Assembly (NCBI RefSeq): GCF_033958435.1
Contig: NC_134138.1
Span: 206,717,298 to 206,781,297, forward strand
DNA from: Carettochelys insculpta
Taxonomy: Eukaryota > Chordata > Testudines > Carettochelyidae
Length of the DNA: 64,000 nt
Direction of reading: 5' to 3'
This document shows positions 21,279-34,715 of the stretch, one piece after another. A program made the position numbers and the translations under genes. Under the pieces are notes generated by a model. That model searched no databases, was not told the DNA's origin, and was given only the letters and a program-made list of their open reading frames with translations. Position 1 is the stretch's first letter. Each line of letters begins with the position of its first letter.

Positions 21279-23851
21279 TTAATGACCAGGCTTTTCATCT
21301 TCTTTGCTCACTCTTGACAACTCAATTTTTTTTTTGTGAGTGTGTTTTGTTTCCTTGCGCATGACAAAGAAAGGAGTTTACATTTTTATTTAAAAGCAAT
21401 AAGACTTATTTGTAGAAACCCTAATCTTTTCTGGAATGGAGTAAATTGCACAACCATGAGCCAAACCTCTATTGCTTCACACATCTGCCTGCAGTGTACT
21501 CATCTCTCTCTCAAGATGGAGGGGTCCGTTACGGCAGAGGAACCTAGCTGTTCTGATAGATCATGATCTTGGAAGGACAGCAGAATCTCACATAGCCTGG
21601 GAAAATCCTGTATAGTGACATTAATAAGAATAGGACTAGGTCTACTGATTACTTACAGCCAGAACTAATGCTAAAAAGCAACCTGTTCTGAAGAAATTAA
21701 CCCAATATCATTTTTAAAAAATGAACTACTCTCTTTTAGGGCAGTTTGGATGTTGCTCAGATGGCTTCAGCAGAGTTACAACACAGATGATTATGGGCTG
21801 TGATGTCTCAGAAGTTAGCCCCAACCCCGCACCTTCCTCCTGAGGCCCAGCCCCTTCCAGGGAGTAGAGCTGGCATCCACCTGCCTTGCAAGCAACTCTG
21901 TCAGCACAGCAGGGGCAAGAGTCAAGAGGGCTCTGTAGGGCAGCTCCCTCCTAAACTTCCATTACTTAAATCACAGAAACTTCCAGTCTTCTAGGACTGG
22001 AACTGTGCTTCTCATACAGGGCATACTTTACTGATTTACCAGTATGCTGCAAGAGACTACAAAATGCTACTACTAGGGATCAAAACTTGCTTGCCTCACT
22101 AACAAAATCTTCTAATGCCTTTACTGAGAAGTGACAGGAGAAGAACATAGCCCAGGGTGGGCTGTTAATGGACTTCCAAGGAGCTTCATCAGATAGGGTA
22201 TGCTTCTTTCAGTTCTGCGCTCAACGTCCTCAAAAATTCTGTCCTCTTGCAGTTTCATTATCGCCAATGGAATTTGGACTTTTCTGGTTTTATTCCAATT
22301 ATTATTTATATAATATGTGCTTATCTTCTTCCTCTTCAAGCAATATTTCAGCCTAGGACTCTCTCACGGCTGTGTAGAGTTGGGAAATTCAAACAGCATT
22401 TTCACTGCACTGCTGAAGTGAGGGCTGTGTTAGTATGATAGATTTCATTGTACTCAAAACACAGTTCAGACATGCCATATGAAGGCAAAAAAATATATTC
22501 ATCATTTTTATTTGTCATTCTTGGATAAACTAATAAATCCTGAATTTCTTGGATATGCCACATCTTGCTTAGTCTTTTAATCAGTTCTATGGCACTAACT
22601 GCTCTTGCTGCATTTTATATAACTACTTGAACAAAGTTTCAAAGTGACTTGTGATTTTGAATGCTTCAGTTTTGAGTCTCCACCATCTTAAAGGACCTTG
22701 TTTACAGAGAGCATGTCTCATGTTGGATACACCAGAATGGAAACATTCAAAATCAGATGTCACTTTCGAAAATCCTGGCTCCGTGTAAAATTACATTTCA
22801 GTAATAATTTCATTTATGGCAAGAATTTCTCCAGTATCATTATAATCTTACTGTATTTCATGACACAAGAGGTTTGTTGTAATGCTAAACTACTTGGATA
22901 GCTTGAAAATAAATTTCTCCATGTCCGGGTCCATGGATCTGATGCAATCTCACATTGAGTACCTAACATCTCTTCTATGATTCAAAATCTTAGGCAAAGT
23001 CATCTGATTCCTCTGCACTCTGAAGTAAATCAAGTATGAGAGAACTCCTGTGGGAAAGTGGATTCTTTTGCTGCAGGTCTCGCAGATTGAAGAAAATCAA
23101 TGATTTGATACAGTGAATGGATATTATTTAACTTTGGTGAGACAGCACTTTTTTTACATGTAAGCAGGGAGTTCCAACAGGAAACCAATGATACGTTGCA
23201 ATGACAAAAAGAAAAAATAGTATTAAAGCAATGTTAGTTTTGAGATGCATTTTACTTTAAAGAACCCCAGTCACTAACGAACAGTTGTCTGATGTAACAG
23301 GCATCCTGACAAAGAGACTGATGGCTTTATATTCAAGCACCCAGCCATCAACCTACAGAATCAATTCTGACTACCAAATGCAAATCGGGTATGCTGTCTC
23401 TGGGAACACAACTGCAAAGTCATTGGGTAGAGAGGGCACTCAGGCACCCACTTACAAACAATTTCTACACTGCCAAGCTACATCCATCTTTGCTAATATG
23501 GTGCACCCTGCCTGATGTTATCCTGAAATTGCAAAATGTTAACTGCTGGACGCCTTCTTTACCGGACAGCATCATACCTTAAGTAATACATTATTAGTGG
23601 GACTCTCCTGATGATATATTACACTAATGCATCATTAGGATGACACGTCACACTGATGATACATTACCCTAGAGCCTAATGAGAGCAATAGCTCACTTTG
23701 TGTACAATCCTGCCTGGCACTCTCAGCCTGTATCTCACTGACTTCATATGGAGTTCAAGAGGCCAAATACTTTGCTGGATTAGACTCTTGGTCATATACT
23801 ATTTGCAGGATGATGTAGTCAGGGAAGAGCCAAGCTAGACAAATGAGAGGG
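21279..23851. other. Unassigned AT-rich block
   Basis: About 2.6 kb without a recognisable repeat, RNA gene or protein-like frame. The short frames present show no domain motif. Confidence 0.45.
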
Positions 23852-24035
23852 GTAGCCAAGTTAGTCTGTATCTTCAAAAATGATAAGAAGTCCTGTGGCA
23901 CCTTAGAGACTTACAGATATTTTGGAGCATAAGCTTTCCTGGGTAAAGACCTGCTTTGTCAGGGTCTTTGCCCACGAAAGCTTAGCTCCAAAATATGTTA
24001 GTCTATAAGATGCCACAGGACTTCTTGTTTTTGAG
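23852..24035. mobile_element. Penelope pseudo-LTR hairpin
   Basis: The left arm (AGAAGTCCTGTGGCACCTTA and onward) pairs with the inverted right arm ending GATGCCACAGGACTTCTTGT. The turn is near GCTTTGTCAGGGTCTTTGCC. Only the inverted ends are present, with no coding part. Confidence 0.75.
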
Positions 24036-24616
24036 GCCAGAAGAAGATATAATTAGAGGATACAATGTACAGTATGCTAATGTCAAGATGTACTGTGGCA
24101 CCAAATTTCTGGCAGCCATGTAATAGAGGTTTATTCACTATCACTGAGAAATTTTTAACAATGGAGCTGGTCAAATCACTTGATAAGGTTCCCTAACATT
24201 TTCCTTGCAAAATGTTGTTTTCAGTTAATTACAACTTGGCCATGTTTTCTGCCAAACACACACAAACACCTGATGAGGTGTTGTAAACATTAATTACTAT
24301 TTATAATAGTCAGGTAATATAATAATGAGCCAAGAGAAAATGAATAATTTGGTCTTCATGCATGGTTTGAATAGTGGGCAGTAAACAAGGCCTAGAGCCG
24401 TGTTTACTGCACAGTACTGAGGAGAACAAAATATTTAATAGAGGCTCATGTAGTGAGCAGTTTCTATCCCACAAAATATTGTTGAAAGAACCAGAGATCA
24501 TGTGGAAAAAATAGTATACGGCCACATAATTAAAGATATTATTGTATCCTTGATGCTTTTATGTCCTAACTTTTGCTTGCTTAAGTTTGCAGCATTATAA
24601 TGTTCTTTTAACAGTT

Positions 24617-24619
<3 letters not shown>
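24036..24619. other. Unassigned sequence
   Basis: Nothing recognised. Confidence 0.4.

Positions 24620-24653
<34 letters not shown>
24620..24653. repeat. (TG)n microsatellite
   Basis: About 16-17 uninterrupted TG units. Frames reading through it on the minus strand (a Thr-His run) are artefacts. Confidence 0.95.
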
Positions 24654-24657
<4 letters not shown>

Positions 24658-25537
24658 CAAATATACTGTTTCAAGCTGAAGCAACTATGAAAAAACACTT
24701 AGCAGGTGCCTAGTTACTCTCCTACCCCTCACTGCCTCCCATCTGCTGGCAGATTTGCCAATCAAGAAAGGGGAGATGGGATGGGGTACGCTCGGGGAAG
24801 GGGGAGCAGAGCTGGGCAAGAAGAGGCAGGGAATTGTGTGTGGCCTAGTGGAAGTGGTGGAGTACACAGTGGGCCCTGAAGCTGAGCTGGAGTAGATCAC
24901 CCCAGGCAAAGGAAAAAAACCAGCACCTGTGGAACTATCAACAAGACTGCCGTACACCATATGGCAACTTAGTCTGCAAAACACATCAGCCTGTAAAAGC
25001 TGTGCCTTCCCTTTAAGTCAATTCTTTCACACTGTCATTTGCCCCTCTCCCCCACTAGAAACAGAGGTATCTGATCTGTAGAAAATTTTGAATAGACCTT
25101 TGCACTGCGATCAATGTCCCCAGCAGGAAATCATCTTAAAACATCATTTTAAGAGTTGTGAACCAATCATCGTGAAACCATGCTAAATACTCAAGGAAAG
25201 GGCATCTGATAATATACCAGGAATGTGCAAGCCAGTTTGGATAACATAAGACCCTCCCTCCCTGACTCTAATTAAAACCTGAACCAAACTTTTGGTTTTT
25301 TTTTGTTTTTGTTTTTTTTGAAGAATTACACAACTTTATTTCCTATCTCTTCATTTTCACACCTCTATAGTTCTGGCTGGGTCTGGCAGTAGTGGAAGTG
25401 CTAACATACCACAAATAAGTTGTCTTCTGTGAGAACTTTGCCTCAAGCACAAGAGTTTCAGAGAAACAGCCAGTTTTTGGGCAAGTACCTGAACTGCGCT
25501 GAAACTGCTCCATTAAGTTTACTCACCACTAATAGTA
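24654..25537. other. Unassigned sequence
   Basis: A purine-rich segment at about 24770-24850 and T-rich runs near 25290-25320; no element ends recognised. Confidence 0.4.
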
Positions 25538-25865
25538 CAGGTTGAGCCTCTCTAGTCCAGCACCCTTCAGACCTGACTGGTGCTAAACAAGAGAATTTGC
25601 CGGACCATGGAAGGTCAATATTGTCTAGCAGCATCACCAACATTACTGCTGCTTACTGAGTTCTTCAAAAGACATTAAGGGGCAAAGTACAGCTAAATAA
25701 CAGCACAAAACACTGAGAGTCAGGACTGCTGGCTGTAAACAAACTTTATGGGACCATGGAAAACTTGGTAAGAAACATGATAAGTGGCTGTCCAACTAAC
25801 TAAAATCATGCCGGATCACGGATGCTCTTGGACAACAGAGTGCCCGATTAGAGAGGTTCAGCCTG
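25538..25865. mobile_element. Tigger/mariner-type MITE with TA duplication
   Basis: The left CAGGTTGAGCCTCTCTAGTC and the reverse complement of the right end (CAGGCTGAACCTCTCTAATC) agree at most positions. Both sides are flanked by TA (25536-25537 and 25866-25867), the duplication expected of Tc1/mariner/pogo elements. At 328 bp with no transposase it is non-autonomous. Relatives lie at 7288-7486 and 19472-19995. Confidence 0.8.
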
Positions 25866-28201
25866 TATTCCAATAATGGAAGGATCGAGTCAAGTACCAG
25901 CAGCTTCTGTGTTCACAGAAATTCCAGATACTGTCTTTCACAGTTTCTTCTGAGTTCCTGTATCCGATGAACCAGATAGCTTTTCTTGAGTCTTGCACAA
26001 GTGCAGAAAGAATTCCTTTTTCATCAGCCACTGAATAATGCCATGTTACTTTTATGAATGAGAGCAATTATCTTTCCTTGATATTCCACATGGATAAAGG
26101 AGCTGTCGTATGGCTTTAGTGCCAATGGAATTAAATTCCATCTTTCTATACAAAAGGCTTACATCCAGCCAGACACTTTTTTTTTTAGAAGCAACACCTA
26201 CTCCTTCTAATTCAATTTTTTTGAGCCAGATGCCAATAAAGTTTGTTTCTGAATGCAAGACAAAGCCCCAAGATCTCTGGGTATAAAAAAATGTAAGCAA
26301 AATTTTCTCTAACTATCCTATCTTTAAAATGTCTAAGCATTAGATTTTGCCAGATAGGCAGAGCTGATTAAGGTGTGGTGTGAATCACACACATCATATG
26401 TGTTCTGAAGATGGACTAATGTCCCCAGGGACACAGGGGAGGCCTGAGTACAGAGCACGGTGGGTGGAGAGTGGGACCATATTCTCCTTCTTTCAAGGCA
26501 TTGTGCACCCATAAAGAATGATCATGATGCTCCCCAAGCACTCCCCAGCGGATGGAGGCTCACCCTTTAAACAGGACATAAAAAGGGTGGGTAAGACTCC
26601 ATGTGCTGTCTCCACAATGCCATATAAGGGCCAATTACATTCTAGCCATAAATTCTGCCACATAGGTGCATTATCCCAGCTGAAGCAATGGTTTTCCATC
26701 TGTGTATTTCCCCTAAGGCGGTCACTTGATAATGAAAGCAGTTAAGGTCTTTGGGTTCACAATGTTATTATACTTGGATAATATTTTGTTTGCAGCAGAG
26801 CTGGAAGAACTCCCAAGCAGCATATTACAACCACTGTACACCTGTTAAGCCATGGTGTTTCTGCTCTAAGTGAATGAATCTATTTTAGCCCTCTTTTCCC
26901 CTCAGAGATTTTCAGTTGACAGTTAATAATAAAGAACTGACCTTACTCATTTCCTGATCTTAAAGGGAATCTATAACAAATTTATGCCAGAGGTGAGGTC
27001 TGCTCCTCTGTCTCTCAGAAAAATTAGGAAGGCTACTAATGACCCTAACTGCAAAGCCCCCAGCCTTCCTAGTGGCTGCTTTCTAAACAAAGGCATCCCG
27101 TGGCATCTGCCTAATGCAAAACGGTATCTGCCGTAATGCAAGGCTGTCACAGGCTGCTTGCCTATACTTAATGTGGTGGGAAAGAAACCTAAAGTTATCT
27201 GAACATCAAAAAAATTTGCTCTGCATACTGTGCTGTCTTTTAAATCTCTGTAAAAAAGATGCAAAGAGCTACCACAGCAAAATAGGAACATTTTGCATGC
27301 TCTGTGCACAAAATGGATGCAAATTATGAGGTGTAATGCACGGAGAACAAGGCACAGGTGCACCCCCAATAGATGAGGGAGCATTCCTGCTTAGAGTGGC
27401 TCATATCAGAAAGTTCTCCCCACTTGAACTCAGAGTGAACTGAAAACAATTTCATTCTATAACATTCTTCCCAGATAGTCATGTGCAGCAACTCTCAATC
27501 AATGGTCCCATTATATTCTTTGACCACCCCCCTTATGTGGAAAATCACGTTAGCAAAGATAAGCCTCTAGGAAAAAACACAATGAATAAAAACACAACAG
27601 GCACTTTTTGCTTTGGCAATACATTTCTGTAAAAGGTAACTGTGAAAGCTAATGTCTGATCAAGAGAGTACACATCCCTGACCACAGACAGATCCCTCTG
27701 GTGCTGTCACCTTTGGGAAACTCAAGTGCCGGACTTGTCAGCTCCTGCTTCTTCACAACCTTTTGGCTATTTCTTTATTTGACTATCAAGTGCCAGGAAA
27801 CACGTCTTCTCTGTCACCCAGCTACATCCCTGATTCTTGAACAACGCTCCTCCTTTTCCAATAAACTTTGAAAAGGACTCTTAATAACCATCTCCAGTGT
27901 TGCTGAGAAGCACTCCTAGATAATCTCGTGTTTTTGTAATGATGAGAGGGAGTGGGGAATCTCACCGAGCACAACTGCCACCTTCCTTCAGGATAAATAT
28001 AAGAAATAATTAAGCTCCTTTATGGAACCAGCTAGTTGACAAAAACATGGGAGTTCACAAGGGGCCACGTGCACCCCCGTGCCTCCTTCTCCCCAGCTCT
28101 CACCATGAGAACCACTTCCGATGAGCATGGAGGCATTCCCCTCCCCTGCTCCCCACCGTGGCACAGCCTGAAAGTGCTGCTCCTAGGCCATGCCACTCCA
28201 G
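25866..28201. other. Unassigned sequence
   Basis: No repeat ends or coding motifs recognised. The part after 28070 is more GC-rich and forms the left flank of the MITE at 28202. Confidence 0.45.
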
Positions 28202-28883
28202 AGCTGTGTCTACACGTGCACGCTACTTCGAAGTAGCGGCACTAACTTCGAAATAGCGCCCGTCGCGGCTACACGCATCGGGCGCTATTTCGAAGTTAAC
28301 TTCGACGTTAGGCGGCGAGACGTCGAAGTCGCTAACCTCATGAGGGGATCGGAATAGCGCCCTACTTCGACGTTCAACGTCGAAGTAGGGACCGTGTAGA
28401 CGATCCGCGTCCCGCAACGTCGAAATTGCGGGGTCCTCCATGGCGGCCATCAGCTGGGGGGTTGAGAGATGCTCTCTCTGCAGCCCCTGCGGGGCTCTAT
28501 GGTCACCGTGGGCAGCAGCCCTTAGCCCAGGGCTTCTGGCTGCTGCTGCGGCAGCTGGGGATCCATGCTGCAGGCACAGGGTCTGCAACCAGTTGTCGGC
28601 TCTGTGTATCTTGTGTTGTTTAGTGCAACTGTATCTGGGAGGGGCCCTTTAAGGGAGCGGCTTGCTGTTGAGTCCGCCCTGTGACCCTGTCTGCAGCTGT
28701 GCCTGGCACCCTTATTTCGATGTGTGCTACTTTGGCGTGTAGACGTTCCCTCGCTGTGCCTATTTCGATGTGGTGCCGCGCAACGTCGAAGTTGAACATC
28801 GACGTTGCCAGCCCTGGAGGACGTGTAGACGTTATTCATCGAAATAGCCTATTTCGATGTTGGCTTCACGTGTAGACGTAGCC
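28202..28883 (-). mobile_element. Harbinger-B-type MITE, 682 bp
   Basis: The left AGCTGTGTCTACACGTGC and the reverse complement of the right end (GGCTACGTCTACACGTG) are TIRs, with CAG on both sides (28199-28201 and 28884-28886). The body is the reverse complement of B's outer 5' part (48300 to about 48690) joined to its outer 3' part (about 52740-53020). TTCGAAGTAG, TTCGAAATAG and ACGTCGAAGT motifs crowd both ends. It keeps the CpG-rich B promoter-proximal region up to an ATGGATCCCCAGC start, and nothing of the DDE domain. Minus means opposite to B. Confidence 0.85.
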
Positions 28884-29857
28884 CAGGGGAGCAGGGGACT
28901 GAGCCCCACCCAACAGAAGTGGCACAGCCATTCCATGGGAAGATGTGTTCAGGGATGGGGTGAGGCAGGGGCATGGCATGAGTGGAACAAGGTTGGTAGG
29001 GGAGGAGCATGAGCAAGGCAGAGGCACTTGGATGGTGCCCCCTGCAATCCTTCCAATGGTTGCCCCCTGCCACCCACCCAAGTATACAGGCACATGGCAA
29101 GACTAAGTAGAAACTGAATGACATGGCCTACGGGGTTTCCCTGAGGAGCAGTACAAAAAATGCAGGGGTTGAGACTGATAGCTGGGGCTGTGTGGGTGTG
29201 TGTGTTACAGACGTAACAGAATGCCTTGGATACACAGTAGGAGCAAAGAAGCCCAGATACAGCCAGAGAAGGAGACAGACAAAAGCAGTGGGTGCTGATA
29301 GAAACACAGCTGTTTGTTGGGGAAATTTTATTGTTCTTCTGCAAAACTGAAACTTACATGAAACTGAAGCTCTGCACGGGGAAGGGGAAGACTGCTCAAA
29401 TATTTAAAGGAAAAAGCCATCACAAAGACCTGGTACTGTGATCCTCAGAATAATCACTAAGAAAGACAGGTTTGGGGTAAAGTGTTGTTTGAAAGGAGCT
29501 TAGAACTATAAGAAAAGCATGTTGTTTAATTCCTTGTGTGCTCAGAAAAACAAGACTTTCTACATTCTTTCTAGATAAACCAAATAGCACCCATGAAACA
29601 TCTGACTTCTTCACCAATTTCTCCTCTTAATGGAAACATTCATTAGATCCCCCTGCACCTGAGACTAGCTAAGCTCTTGGATTTAAAAAAAAGGTAACAT
29701 TATTAGAGTCCTTACAAAATGCAGGACTTAAGCACATTTTTGTTAAACTCCTGCCTTCAGAATGGATAATACCACCCACACATTATCCCATAGGGTTTAT
29801 ACAGAGTTGAATTAGTTATTTACAGCGTCCATGAAAAAACTATGATCTTTAACTATA
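28884..29857. other. Unassigned sequence
   Basis: GC-rich up to about 29110, then AT-rich. No element ends seen. Confidence 0.4.
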
Positions 29858-30438
29858 CAGTAGGGTCATGTCATTTCACGAGGGTTCGGTTTTGGGAACC
29901 CTCGCAAATGTTGAATTTTACGAATATCATTCTACCCCCTGCCCATGGCCCAGAGATGGAAGGTGAAGGCAGCCCTGCTTCCCCCATGCTGTTCCTGATG
30001 GAGCCGCAGGCATGGGATATGGGTGCACCTCATGCTGCCCCTGCTGCTTGCTCGCAAGGGCGGCGTTCCCAACAGTCATATTTCCTTGGCACTCTGGCAC
30101 ACGCAGCGTGATGGCGCACGTCCACTGAGCTGAGTCCCCAGAACTGGAAGTGTTTGTGTTGCGAGAGGGGGAATGAAATTGATGTGGGCTCTGCGCTTTG
30201 GCTGCTACATTAGGGGTGTGTCCTGGGGAGGAGCCTCACTTGGGGATGTTCTTTCCAAAGGAAGCCACTTCATGTAGGCTGCTTCAGGAGAGAGTGACAG
30301 ATGGCAGGGGGCTCCGTGAACCCATGATGGAGAGGCCGGGTGAGACACTTTCCTCTCCTGATACTATGCAGGAGAGGCTAGTGTCCGTGAATAATTGAAT
30401 TCACAAAGGTTAAATTCACGACATTTGCAACTTTGCTG
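29858..30438. mobile_element. TA-flanked DNA transposon, 581 bp, non-autonomous
   Basis: The left CAGTAGGGTCATGTCATTTC and the reverse complement of the right end (CAGCAAAGTTGCAAATGTCG) are a weak inverted pair, flanked by TA at 29856-29857 and 30439-30440. The CACGAGGGTTCGG and AACCCTCGCAAATG words on the left and AATTCACGACATTTGC on the right look like sub-terminal repeats. No transposase motif is visible. Confidence 0.55.
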
Positions 30439-32199
30439 TACAGCCAATAGGAATGGCAGACTGTAACTACGTTGCCACTATATAAACAGTCACGTGCATA
30501 GACAGCAGGTATAAAAGGCAAAGCCTTCCCTGGGTCTTAGTGCCCAACGACTTCCCTCTTCCTAACCCTATTCTGACTCTTCCTAAAGGCTCCCACTGCA
30601 AGCTGTTGCAGATGGGACCTTGTAACTTAGAAGTGAAAAAGCCTTCCAGCCTGCCAGAGCTATAATGAAGCCATTTAACAAGCATCTACCCAAACAACTC
30701 CCCCAATATGCTGTCAATTTCTGAATTTACTGACAAAAATAGTTGTGCATTACATATTTACTCAGAACCTGTTAGTCTACACACCTTAAGTTTAAAATTT
30801 GCCATAAAGATTTTAATAATTTGTTGCCGAAAATTATAAAATCACATCTCTAAAAAATCCTTGCATAGATTTTTAGATGCACTAAGTATTCATGTTTAGA
30901 TTTAAATGCTTGCTATTTGCACAGTTTTCTAAATAAATTCTTCAAAAGGCCACCCTTATCTAAAATACACATTTTAATTTTAATTGCTATAGTATAAAAA
31001 AGCTACTTCCAAAGTCTTCCTGTCATTTTAGTCCAGCCCCACCATCATCTTTCTACCTGTAACCCCTGTTGAAGAGAGCCCTTAAAGGGACAAGATTCCT
31101 TCTCTTTCAGATAGCTGGGCAAGTGAGTTTCCCTTTCTTTATTTCTGACTATTTGTTGGACTACTTTTAAGAGAACCCTCCACCAAAATTAGTATCTCTG
31201 TAACATATAAAATCCTTTTTGTTATACCTAAAACCTCTGGACACATATTTTAACATAAACATATAGGAAAAAATCATAAACACATCTATAAATCAGTGCT
31301 CCCTTTTTCTAAAAGCAATGCACATTGTTATGAATACCACTAAACTGCTCTGACTGATTAATTTAAAACAATGTCTTTATTTCAGCGTGTTAAATATATC
31401 GTTATCTGAAATGATTACTTTATGAAGTCTTGGGCATATATTTAAAATATAGTCATCTTAGAAATACTGATTAAGAAAATGTAAAACAGAAAAGGTCTGC
31501 ATCATGTATTCCATAATATTTCAGGTTGTATTAAGCAGGAAGGCTGACTTGCCCTCACTACAGGGGTTTTTGCAAATAAATCTCTGACACACATCAGGAC
31601 ACATTTTTTATCCCCCAATGCAGTGATTTTAATTATGTACCTTCTGCATGTCCACTCTTCGCAATCTGACATAAAATGGAAAACATGCTCCATCTTCTTT
31701 ATAAAGAAACTGTAAGAGTGTACTTTTTTAAATGTCATTCGCTACATGTGGCTGGAAAAGGATGATCAGGGAAGAGGAGGAAAAAGAGGAGTGAGAGTGC
31801 AGGTGGGCTTGGGCAGAGCCGGGATGGGACCCATGGCAGAGCAGGGGTGGAGTATGAGTGGGGTCACAGGCTGGGAAGCTCATCTCTTCAAGCTGCAGCT
31901 TCACCCAACTAACCATGATCACATGGACTCGTTTCACTTTGAAATACCCAAAATCCAGAGCCACCTGTGAAGATAACTGACCCATATTGAAAAATTAACA
32001 TTTCACTTTCGTTTAACCTATTAACTTTTTTTTCCAACATCAAAGATGCATTTGAAAAAGAAGCATATTACCTATGACTCCGCTGCTTATCTTGGCCTCT
32101 GGGTATCACTGGTTAGGGAGGTGTCTTCTCTCATGGGAAGCATAGAACTCTAGCTCAGAGTGCAAGTTTGAGGCACTGCTTCTCAGTAATCAGGGCAGT
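30439..32199. other. Unassigned AT-rich sequence
   Basis: No coding frame with a recognisable domain and no element ends. Confidence 0.45.
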
Positions 32200-32960
32200 A
32201 CAGTACCGACCAGTGTCAGAGATCAGTGCTGCAACATCAGGCCCAGTTTGCCTTTAGTTGGCACCTGGGGGTGTTGTTGCTGTGGTGGTCCTTTTCTCCA
32301 GTGCTGCCGCTGATGGCTCCTGAATGGCAGGGAATGGCAGTCCCAGGGGTGACAACTGCCCTCTTTCTGCCTCAAACTCCTCTGGCATAGATGGCAGTAC
32401 TAGGGTAATTGAAATTCTATGGCTCTTTGTTGGTGGAAGTGCCAGAGTCAGTGCTGCTCTCCATGGGGCTGAAGTTAATAGTACCATGTACAACACTTGC
32501 ATGCCCAAGTGGTCCAGCACAGGTTGCGATTGGTCAGCATCTCTATGCCCCAGAGACCTTGGGATTGCATAATGCCCCTGGTCAGTTTTCCACTGCTTCT
32601 TGGCACCAGTAAAAGAGGGCAGTGCCGGGAGTCACAGGCCATAGAAGCAGGGTCCTCCCTTGGCACCAGAGAAGCAAAACAGAGCTACACTTCCCAGGAA
32701 GATGTCAGGTACTTCTTACTGAAACCTAATTAATCAGTGCTGGGTCAGTACGCCTTGGGGAGGAATTTGAGCCTGGGTCCCTGTTCTTCTCAGTTTTGGA
32801 CCTAAAGTTCTTGGAAATCCTGCAACATTCCTGCACCTGGACTTCCCCAGATACCTGCAACAAGTGGAATCAGCATCGATTTACGGCACAGCACACACAG
32901 CTTAAACCCAGGGCACCGAGTGTCAGGGAAGCACTAACCCTGCTAATCGGGGTCTGCTAA
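32200..32960 (-). pseudogene. Possible DIRS gag-region fragment
   Basis: The plus-strand text (GGCAGTACTAGGG, GGAAGTGCCAGAGTCAGTGC, then AGCTTAAACCCAGGGCACCG near 32903) resembles the gag part of the large DIRS on the minus strand. Comparable stretches there are at 55900-56000 and the CTTAAACCCAGGTGATC block at 57160. No domain is readable and the family call is tentative. Confidence 0.35.
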
Positions 32961-32989
32961 CTACTTACTAATTAACTAAATAAAATGAA

Positions 32990-33510
32990 ACAAAACAGCA
33001 GAAATGTAGCACTTTACAGACTAACAAAATGATTTACTTGGTGACGAGTTTTTGTGGGACAGACCCACTTCTTCAGATCAATCTCATTTCCAATACAGAC
33101 TGACCTTTTTAAGTACAGAGGACCAAAACAAAACAAAACAAAACAAAACAGCAATAAAAACTGACAAATCAAATACACAGGACTGAAAGGGGGATGTCGG
33201 GTGGGGAGATGTTAAGTGTCCTGTCTGAGATAATTATGAGCATCAAAGGAAGGGAAACAATCCTTGTAATGTGTGAGGTAGTTGATGTCTCTGTTCATAC
33301 AATGTGTTAATGTGTCAAATTTGAATATGAATTCCAATTCACAAATGTCTCATTCTAAGCTGGTTTTAAACTCCTTTTGCTCTAGGACACAAATTCTCAG
33401 GTCTTTAACAAAATGGCCCACTCCACTGAAGTGTTCTTGACAGGCTTATGTGTATTGAGTTTCTTGATGTCTGGTCTGTGTCCATTTATTCTTTGGCAAA
33501 GGTTTTGCCG
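32990..33510 (-). mobile_element. Penelope fragment with endonuclease remnant
   Basis: The segment opens with a Penelope end (AGCACTTTACAGACTAACAA, then GACAGACCCACTTCTTCAGA). From 33510 back to about 33240 the minus strand encodes RINGHRPDIKKLNTHKPVKN and degenerate LRVC/FKF-type blocks with stops, matching the GIY-YIG region at 4613-4903. A (CAAAA)n run lies at about 33123-33150. The upstream reverse transcriptase is absent. Confidence 0.75.
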
Positions 33511-34715
33511 TAAGCAATATATAATAAAAAAGTTCAGAGAGAGAGGTTACTTGCAGAAAAACACAAGGGTGAACAGCAGTTCCAGCAACCATGGCAGACA
33601 GTAAGTAGAAAGTCAGGGGATAGAAGGAAGGCTAGGCCTTTTACACTGATGCTAGAACAGTAGGGCCTCAGAGCTGACCCAATAAATACAATTTTTTACT
33701 GGCAATCCTGGGGACAAGCAAGCACCCTACATTGGAAAGGATATGAGCAAGCACTTGAAGAACCACCACCATGATCTGTTTTTCAAATCACAGCAGGCCC
33801 TGTAAGATGCTTTTTTATCAAGGTGCTTCCATTACTTAGGCAATGGTATATTAAAATGGCAAATGTCCCTTCAAATCACATCCCAGCAAAGCTACCTTTT
33901 CCCACAAACAATAAATATGGGTTGGGGCAAGCTCTGCTCCAAGATACAATGTGTGGCCGCCAGACTGTAAATCAACTGATGTATCCCAAGTGACTGTCAA
34001 ACATCAGAGCAAAAAGCACCCCGGTTAATCTACAGTGAACATATCCTTCTTTGTGGTTTAATTATATTTTTGTTTTCCTAAAAAGAAAAGAGATGTCAAT
34101 TAGCTGGTCCCTGCTGAACCATGCAGTTAGCGGGGAAACTCCCATCAAATGGACAGGCTTAGTTACAGTCATGAAGATGCAGTTCAATTACAACATTTAA
34201 TCAATCACTGACTGTACATGCAGGTTTTGTGAACTATATTAATTACAGCATTATCATTGTTTTTGTTTAAAGAAACAGTGTCAATCTTTGGTGACCATCT
34301 AAGTTTTAAAAATACTGCCCTTTTTTTAAAACACCAGTGTCCAGTTTGCATTGAAGCGTTTGTGCCTTTCTTCACCCTCATCATTTGGCTGGGATGCTGT
34401 TGTGGCACTCTGTGCCTCAGTGCAGCACCCTGGGACCTCCATATACACCCTTGTCATATAATACTACGGTTTTGTACAAAGTATGCCTGGTAAGGTACTG
34501 TTTTAGAAGTCTTGATGCGTTAAACATTACTATCCTGTTGCCTTGTATCTGTGGCAATAAGTGGAGCCCCCTCCCCCTTTGTTGAGGATTGCTCCAGTTC
34601 CTCCTCTTCCACCTGTTGCCCCCCTCCACAAATCCAGAGCCCCAAAACTTCATCACCCCTGTGGCCACAACTCCAAGTTTCCTCCCTCCCAACAGAGGAG
34701 CCCCGAGCGCACATA
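33511..34715. other. Unassigned sequence
   Basis: Nothing recognised. Confidence 0.45.

Noticed and set aside
24498..24698. Minus-strand frame with a Thr-His run
   Set aside because: Read-through of the (TG)n microsatellite.
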